Below are positions 59,200 to 64,000 of a DNA stretch of 64,000 nucleotides, in pieces. This DNA is from Metabacillus mangrovi (lineage in GTDB: Bacteria > Bacillota > Bacilli > Bacillales > Bacillaceae): assembly GCF_009711125.1 (NCBI RefSeq), contig NZ_WMIB01000001.1, positions 186,001 to 250,000 on the forward strand. Reading direction: 5' to 3'. The translations under genes were made by a program, and so were the position numbers. Each line of letters starts with the position of its first letter. Position 1 is the stretch's first letter. The notes under the pieces are model-generated. The model was not told where the DNA came from and searched no databases. It saw only the letters and a list, made by a program, of their open reading frames with translations.

Positions 59200-60305
59200 G
59201 AGCGGTGATCCTCTCCTCTATAAATGCTGACTAAATGATTTTTAATACGCTCCGATGCCCGGCCGTCTCCATACGGGTTCTCAGCCTGGGCCATTTTCCG
59301 GTAAGCTTCCGGGTAATCAAGCACCTGTTTAATGTCAAAAAGAATCCGCTCTTTCGTCAGACCAGTCAGCTTGATCGTTCCGGCACGCTCGCCCTCTGGC
59401 CGTTCCGTGTTTTCACGCGCAACGAAAACAGGAACATTCAGAGCCGGCGCTTCCTCCTGGATGCCGCCTGAATCGGTAAGGACAAGATAAGAACGCTTCA
59501 TAAGATGGGTAAATTCGAGGTAATCGAGCGGTTCGGTGATCAGAACCCGTTCATGGGAATGAAGGAACTTGTGGACTTCACTGCGGACGAGGGGGTTTTT
59601 ATGAACCGGAAAGATGACAGTCAACTCGGGATAGGTTTGGACGAGGAGATTGAGCGCTTCATATACACCTTGAAGCTTATGGAGATTTTCCCGTCTGTGG
59701 GTCGTAACGAGGAGGATCTTACCTTTTACATCCAGTACGGGGTTAGGTGTGAATGGCATAGATGCTGTATTTAAGAGGGCATCAATGACTGTATTTCCGA
59801 TGACAATGATCTGTTCAGGTGCGATGCCTTCAGCGAGAAGATTCTGCCGGTTTGCATCCGTCACAGCAAAATGGTGAGTCGCCAGCTGATCGATCATTTT
59901 CCGGTTCATCTCTTCAGGGAACGGAGAATAGCGGTCGCCGGAACGCAGCCCCGCTTCCACATGCCCGACCGGGATTTTTTTCAAATAAGAAGCATAGCTG
60001 CTCACAAATGCCGTCGTTGTATCCCCGTGGACAAGCACAACATCCGGCTTCTCGGCATCCAGCACCGGCCCCAGTCTCATTAAAATCTCAGCACTGACGC
60101 TCTCAGGTGTCTGGACGGACTTCATTATATTAAAATCGTAATCAGGCACAAGCCCAAACAAATCCAAAACATGATCCAGCATCTCCCTGTGCTGGGCCGT
60201 GTTCACCAACACATGCCTCACTCCCGGCTCCCTTTTCAAACACTGAATCAGCGGAGCCATCTTGATCCCTTCCGGCCGGGTTCCTAAAATCGTCATCACT
60301 TTCAT
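59196..60305 (-). CDS. mnaA: UDP-N-acetylglucosamine 2-epimerase, non-hydrolysing
   Basis: A 369-residue epimerase making UDP-ManNAc, with GTRPEGIKMAPLI, VHGDTTTAF, GLRSGDRYSPFPEEMNR and TDSGGIQEEAP motifs. UDP-ManNAc feeds wall teichoic acid linkage or glycan synthesis. First gene of the cassette; the start is the ATG after AAAAAGGAGCATGTT-type ribosome site. Confidence 0.92.
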   Translation of the reverse strand: MKVMTILGTRPEGIKMAPLIQCLKREPGVRHVLVNTAQHREMLDHVLDLFGLVPDYDFNIMKSVQTPESVSAEILMRLGPVLDAEKPDVVLVHGDTTTAFVSSYASYLKKIPVGHVEAGLRSGDRYSPFPEEMNRKMIDQLATHHFAVTDANRQNLLAEGIAPEQIIVIGNTVIDALLNTASMPFTPNPVLDVKGKILLVTTHRRENLHKLQGVYEALNLLVQTYPELTVIFPVHKNPLVRSEVHKFLHSHERVLITEPLDYLEFTHLMKRSYLVLTDSGGIQEEAPALNVPVFVARENTERPEGERAGTIKLTGLTKERILFDIKQVLDYPEAYRKMAQAENPYGDGRASERIKNHLVSIYRGEDHRS

Positions 60306-60670
60306 AACATGCTCCTTTTTCGCTTAGTGAAAGGAGTCCGCTGCTTGTAAAGACTCAAACTAGTGTATGAAAAAATGGTCTGGCCCGCCTGTAAAGAAAG
60401 CCCAAGCCCTGGCCTAAATTGGAGGGTAATTTGTTCAGGTGGAGTTTCCGGGAATGGGGCGGAAGGAAAAGGTTCGCGGCGGCAGAACGTTGGGAAGCTG
60501 CTGGGTATGTGCGGGGAATAGGCGAATGGGGAGACTTTGGGATGTGCGGGGGCTGGGGATGAGCATAACGGGGCGGATGGGACGGGGGTGCGGTTCAGCA
60601 TAGTGGGGCGGAAATGGGTTTGCAGTTCATTGACTTTGCATGTGAGACGGAAGCTGGGTTTCAGCTTAAT

Positions 60671-60767
60671 GGGAGGCGCTGCACGGGAATGTGTTCGCAG
60701 TAAGTTGGTGTTGCAGATGGGACGGGCGGGGGTTTAGCATGACGGGAGGCGCTGCACGGGAATGTGT
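60671..60767. repeat. Direct repeat of 24 bp in a G-rich gene-free region
   Basis: The 24-bp block GGGAGGCGCTGCACGGGAAT plus GTGT occurs at 60671-60694 and 60744-60767, 73 bp apart, within a longer degenerate repeat. No gene is visible between 60306 and 61497. Confidence 0.7.
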
Positions 60768-60810
60768 CCTCAATACGTTGGCGGTACATATGGGAAAGGG
60801 CTGGGCTCCA

Positions 60811-60920
60811 TCATATATCTGGTATTTTAAGCATAACCTTCCAAAAATTCAGCATATATCTTAAATATTCAGCATAAATCCTAAATTTTCAGCATAAAGG
60901 GCGGAGTTTTCATCATATAT
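60811..60920. repeat. Minisatellite with a 20-21 bp period, CAGCATAAA type
   Basis: About six degenerate copies of a TTCAGCATAAATC-type unit; the best three start at 60849, 60869 and 60889. Confidence 0.75.
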
Positions 60921-60977
60921 GATCTGACGGGGTCTAGTAGAAGGTGACGCCTTGGGATTAGTAAGCTCTGGAAGTCC

Positions 60978-61125
60978 TTTTCAGCAATTAACCTTTGAAA
61001 GTCAGCAATTAATAGGAAAAAGTCAGCAATTAATGCCTGGTAGTCAGCAATTAATGCCTGGTAGTCAGCAATTAATGTCTGAAAGTCAGCAATTACCCTT
61101 AAAAAGTCCGCAATTAAGTTCATTC
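60978..61125. repeat. Minisatellite with an exact 21-bp period, TCAGCAATTAA type
   Basis: TCAGCAATT (one copy TCCGCAATT) occurs at 60981, 61002, 61023, 61044, 61065, 61086 and 61107, always 21 bp apart. Two adjacent units (61023 and 61044) are nearly identical. Confidence 0.9.
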
Positions 61126-61277
61126 TGTTCGGAATTATTGTATGAGGACAGGTAAAAGAGAATAAAAGTCCATGCAGCAGCATGTTTTACATAAAAACGG
61201 GTGAAAATGATGTGTATTTCAAGCCCTTGTAATCTTTTACTCGTCACTCGCGGATTTTTCAATCATCCAGTATGCTT

Positions 61278-61463
61278 ATTCCATCACCTCCACCCTCTAT
61301 TCCATCACCCCCGCCCCTCATTCCATCACCTCCTCCCACTATTCCATCACCTCCGCCCACAATTCCATCACCTCCGCCCATCATTCCATCACCTCCGCCC
61401 ACAATTCCATCACCTCCGCCCATCATTCCATCACCTCCGCCCATCATTCCATCACCTCCGCCT
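61278..61463. repeat. Minisatellite with an exact 21-bp period, CCATCACCTCCGCCC type
   Basis: CCATCACC starts at 61281, 61302, 61323, 61344, 61365, 61386, 61407, 61428 and 61449, giving nine copies at exactly 21 bp. Both strands stay open, but no ribosome site or plausible protein is present. Confidence 0.92.
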
Positions 61464-61472
61464 TACGCAATC

Positions 61473-61498
61473 AAAAAAAGACAGCCAACTGGCTGTCT
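61473..61498 (-). terminator. Terminator of the FAD enzyme gene
   Basis: AGACAGCCA and its complement around a short loop, followed by seven T residues on the minus strand. Confidence 0.9.
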
Positions 61499-62961
61499 TA
61501 GGCGAATACTTCTTCTTTTTGTCGAGCGGGTCTTTTGGAGGCGATGTCGCGGGCGATCCAGACGCCGCATGCGCCTGCCTGGGCGAGGCCGCGGGTGATG
61601 CCTGCGCCGTCTCCTCCCACATAGAGGCCGCCGATTTCGGTTTCAAACCGGTCGGACAGCTTTGGGCGGGCGGAGTAGAATTTTGCTTCTACTCCGTAGA
61701 AAAGCGTATGCTCGGATGCGAGGCCCGGTGTTACTTTATCAAGTGCTTCTGTCATTTCAATCAGGCTTTTCATCGTATTGTAAGGCAGGGCGAGACCGAG
61801 ATCTCCCGGTACTGCTTCTTTCATTGTCGGCTCAAGGAAGCCTTCTTTGATCCGGTTTGCGGTGGAACGGCGGCCTTTCAGGATATCACCATATTTCTGA
61901 ACGATTAATCCTCCGCTTGAGAGGCTGTTTGCAAGCTTCGATACCTCATGCGCGTATTCGTTCGGCTGGTCGAAAGGCTCGGAAAATTTGTGCGAGACCA
62001 GCAGGGCAAAATTGGTATTATCGCTCCCAAGCTTCGGGTCTTTGTAGGCGTGGCCGTTCGCGAGCATCGTTCCGGAGTGGTTTTCGACGACTACATGTCC
62101 GGAAGGGTTGCTGCAGAACGTTCTGACACGCGTCCCGACAGATGTATTGAAAATAAACTTGCCTTCATATAAATGTTCATTGATTTCCTGCATGACGACA
62201 TTGGATGTCTCTACACGGACACCGATATCGACTTGATTGCTGATCATGGCGAGTCTCCGTTTTTTTAGGATGCTGCCGAGCCAGGTAGAGCCGTCGCGGC
62301 CCGGGGTCACGATCACTCTGCCGGCATGGATTTCTTCGCCGTTTTTGAGCAATATGCCCTTCACTGTATGCTTTCCATCTTCTTTAACGGTGATCAGATC
62401 TTCCACTTCTGTTTTAAATTGCATATCGATTTTTTCTTTTAAGTATTCATAAATGCTTTTCAGGATTTCAAGGTTTTGCTCTGTTCCGAGGTGGCGGACC
62501 TGAGCGCGAAGGAGCTTCAGTCCCGCTGCATAGGCTCTTTTTTCAATATCCTTTACCTGTGATGTCAACGGGTCGGTGATGGTATCTGTCGCTCCGTGCT
62601 TCAGGTTAATGGAATCCACATATTTAATTAAATCGACGACCGTGCTCTCAGGGAGATAATCGGTCATCCAGCCCCCGAATTCACTGGTGATGTTGAATTT
62701 TCCGTCTGAATAAGCACCTGCTCCTCCAAATCCGTTTGTGATGGAGCATGCTGGAAGACAGCCTGAGAAATCTTTCTTGCCAGCCGGCGGCGGGCATTTC
62801 TCTATTTTTTTCTGAAGAATCGGACAATTCCTCCGATAAATGTCGTGACCTTTGTCGATCAGCAGGATCTTTGCCTCCGGCAGAAGATTGTTTAGTTCAT
62901 ATGAAGCAAAGATGCCTGCCGGCCCTGCTCCTACGATGATCACATCATATATGCGTTTCAA
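61498..62961 (-). CDS. FAD-dependent dehydrogenase (COG2509-like)
   Basis: A 487-residue flavoprotein with the FAD-binding dinucleotide fold VIIVGAGPAGIFASYEL, the GGAGAYSDGKFN segment and a C-terminal GGLYVGGDGAGITRGLAQAG that closes the FAD site. It belongs to the uncharacterised bacterial FAD-dependent dehydrogenases. Substrate unknown. Confidence 0.85.
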   Translation of the reverse strand: MKRIYDVIIVGAGPAGIFASYELNNLLPEAKILLIDKGHDIYRRNCPILQKKIEKCPPPAGKKDFSGCLPACSITNGFGGAGAYSDGKFNITSEFGGWMTDYLPESTVVDLIKYVDSINLKHGATDTITDPLTSQVKDIEKRAYAAGLKLLRAQVRHLGTEQNLEILKSIYEYLKEKIDMQFKTEVEDLITVKEDGKHTVKGILLKNGEEIHAGRVIVTPGRDGSTWLGSILKKRRLAMISNQVDIGVRVETSNVVMQEINEHLYEGKFIFNTSVGTRVRTFCSNPSGHVVVENHSGTMLANGHAYKDPKLGSDNTNFALLVSHKFSEPFDQPNEYAHEVSKLANSLSSGGLIVQKYGDILKGRRSTANRIKEGFLEPTMKEAVPGDLGLALPYNTMKSLIEMTEALDKVTPGLASEHTLFYGVEAKFYSARPKLSDRFETEIGGLYVGGDGAGITRGLAQAGACGVWIARDIASKRPARQKEEVFA

Positions 62962-63087
62962 GGGAACCCCTCCGATAGTTGTTTTTCAATAACCCTTGGC
63001 AAATATATCAAAGTAAACCGCTTCCGTCAACCATAAAACGAACTATTATTAATAAATTTAATTTTAATGTTCGTGTTTAAAGAGGGC

Positions 63088-63117
63088 ATAAAAAAGAGCC
63101 TCTGCGGGCTCTCTTTG
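63088..63117 (-). terminator. Terminator of the YjcZ-like gene
   Basis: AAAAGAGCC/GGCTCTCTTT stem followed by T residues on the minus strand. Confidence 0.8.
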
Positions 63118-63122
63118 TTTTG

Positions 63123-63245
63123 TCAGCAGCCGATGTAAGCTGCTCCAACGATAATCAAAAGGATAAACAGAACAACAATTAGTACAAATCCGCTTCCATA
63201 TCCGCCGCAGCGGCCGTGTCCAGCGTAACCATGGTAACCGTACAT
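63123..63245 (-). CDS. YjcZ-family sporulation peptide, 40 residues
   Basis: A tiny protein beginning [20 protein letters not shown] followed by one hydrophobic segment [18 protein letters not shown] and a final Cys. GGAGGGATTTTAC precedes the ATG. This composition (Gly/Tyr head plus single membrane span) is the YjcZ type of sporulation protein. Confidence 0.85.
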   Translation of the reverse strand: MYGYHGYAGHGRCGGYGSGFVLIVVLFILLIIVGAAYIGC

Positions 63246-63343
63246 GTAAAATCCCTCCATTTGCTGTAGTCAATCATAGCCTATGCAGCATGAGGGTTGT
63301 TTCGTTTGTGTGAATGCCTAATTTTTCACAGCCATTAACCTGG

Positions 63344-63925
63344 TTAAATTTTATTTACAGCAAATGTTTCGCTGACTGCTGTGGATGGAGGCCCGGCAAA
63401 CTGCTCCGAGATAATGCTGATATCACAGAGGGAAACGGTTGCGGGGAAAAAGCCAGGAATTGGATTTAGCGAGACCGTGTCATGTGTCAGACGGCCGACA
63501 ATGCCGATGATGGCTCCTCCCGTCGTTCCGAGGAGAACGGTGCGCCCTGTCAGCCTTTCCAGTTCTTCCTTGATTCCTTTCGTACAGTGGACCGGATACC
63601 CGGAACTGCCGTATTTTGGAAGGTATGCGTTATGCGTTTCGCGGCCGTAATGCTCTTTGCAGCACCGGATTTCTTCTTTCCACGAATGCTTCCCGCATGT
63701 GCAGTAATCTTCCTGCCACGAATGCTTCCCGTACGTGCAGTGATCTTCCTTCCACGCATGCTTCCCGCATGTGCAGGAATCTTCCTTCCACTGATGCTTC
63801 CTGCATTTGCAATGATCTTCCTTCCACGCGTGCTCCTTGCAGCAGCCGTCTTTCATGCAGTGTTCCTTACAGCTGCATTCTTTGCAGCAGCAGTGTTTTT
63901 TCTTCTCGGGCATTCCGTTATACAT
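63344..63925 (-). CDS. Cys/His-rich protein with five 12-residue repeats, probable spore coat
   Basis: A 193-residue protein. Residues 11-30 are extremely Cys-rich, and residues 31-90 are five exact tandem 12-mers of the form (K/E)HxW(K/Q)ED..CxC (the DNA repeat, 36 bp, spans 63656-63835). The C-terminal region (about 115-180) is a beta-rich module (LTGRTVLLGTTGGAIIGIVG...VSLCDISII) like the Sm-type barrels of some coat proteins. Start at the ATG after AGGAGAGGG; longer readings have no ribosome site. The Cys/His array suggests zinc or metal binding, or disulfide cross-linking in the coat. Confidence 0.7.
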   Translation of the reverse strand: MYNGMPEKKKHCCCKECSCKEHCMKDGCCKEHAWKEDHCKCRKHQWKEDSCTCGKHAWKEDHCTYGKHSWQEDYCTCGKHSWKEEIRCCKEHYGRETHNAYLPKYGSSGYPVHCTKGIKEELERLTGRTVLLGTTGGAIIGIVGRLTHDTVSLNPIPGFFPATVSLCDISIISEQFAGPPSTAVSETFAVNKI

Positions 63926-64000
63926 GTGATCCCTCTCCTTTTGACTGTATAAAACAGAACTGAACGATAGGTCATACCCCTCCATTTTGGACACATGCTC

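Noticed and set aside
60302-60601. Minus-strand 99-codon frame upstream of mnaA
   Set aside because: Pro/Ser-rich translation of a G-rich segment, overlaps the start of mnaA and has no ribosome site.
60881-61183. Minus-strand ORF with heptad-like LIADYQA repeats
   Set aside because: It arises from the 21-bp minisatellite (7 codons per unit); there is no ribosome site and the flanks are not protein-like.
60978-61463. CRISPR-like array
   Set aside because: Units of 21 bp abut without variable spacers, so there is no repeat-spacer organisation, and no cas gene is nearby.
61259-61598. Open frames on both strands over the CCATCACCTCCGCCC array (Gly/Asp-rich and Pro/Ser-rich)
   Set aside because: Low-complexity translations of a 21-bp repeat; no start signal, and they run into the terminator of the FAD gene.

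Overview
The window comes from the chromosome of an endospore-forming Bacillaceae (Firmicutes). The evidence is the strong AGGAGG-type ribosome sites, TTG/GTG starts, many sporulation genes (cdaS, spo0M, yodI, a YjcZ-type peptide, coat-like proteins) and a gene order that follows the sodF-odhAB-yojO...yojE and yodB...yodT regions of Bacillus subtilis as I remember them. The genus cannot be fixed from the sequence. No rRNA, tRNA, CRISPR array, insertion sequence or prophage is visible.

Layout. 1-6300: a truncated HAD phosphatase gene, a proC-proB-proA proline operon, a ydjO-type gene behind a perfect-consensus promoter and a ~370-nt leader, and a second pyrroline-5-carboxylate reductase. 6300-10900: a LacI-type regulator, a PP2C phosphatase / small protein / PAS-STAS signalling cluster, and sodF. 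10900-19800: the 2-oxoglutarate dehydrogenase genes odhAB, a VWA/MoxR pair (yojO-yojN) and the LysM hydrolase cwlS behind a sigma-D-type promoter. 19900-28600: an MFS transporter, a purine permease with the diadenylate cyclase cdaS, norM, the bacillithiol gene bshB2 with yojF, rarD and three spore or stress genes. 28600-34900: a YodB/YodC redox switch with an SDR enzyme, a GntP permease plus 3-hydroxybutyrate dehydrogenase, a divergent pyruvate-kinase-like protein and a WrbA-like flavoprotein. 34900-35800: a gene-free stretch with a tandem 180-bp repeat that encodes long hairpins, next to a predicted PD-(D/E)XK nuclease with a winged helix. 36500-46700: ctpA, yodH, yodI, a Mug-type glycosylase, yodJ, deoD, yodL, yodM, spo0M, a DUF2515 gene, yozD and yodN, with several tiny genes. 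46700-49500: an ABC-2 exporter operon and yozE. 49700-56400: the beta-lysine operon yodT-yodS-yodR-yodQ-ablB-kamA-yokU behind a sigma-E-like promoter. 56500-60300: a translationally coupled glycosylation cassette (two glycosyltransferases and a UDP-GlcNAc 2-epimerase). 60300-61500: a gene-free spacer carrying three different minisatellites with 20-21 bp periods. 61500-64000: an FAD enzyme, a YjcZ-type peptide and a Cys/His-rich repeat protein.

How it fits together. Much of the window serves stress and sporulation: proline and beta-lysine metabolism, redox sensing, c-di-AMP, cell-wall hydrolases, spore surface proteins and glycosylation. The least explained parts are the ydjO leader with mutually exclusive helices, the hairpin-bearing repeat beside a nuclease gene, the phased 21-bp arrays, the pyruvate-kinase-like protein, the PP2C/PAS-STAS cluster with a probable ATT start, and the 12-residue Cys/His repeat protein. 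Functions are assigned from motifs and remembered families; no database search was run.
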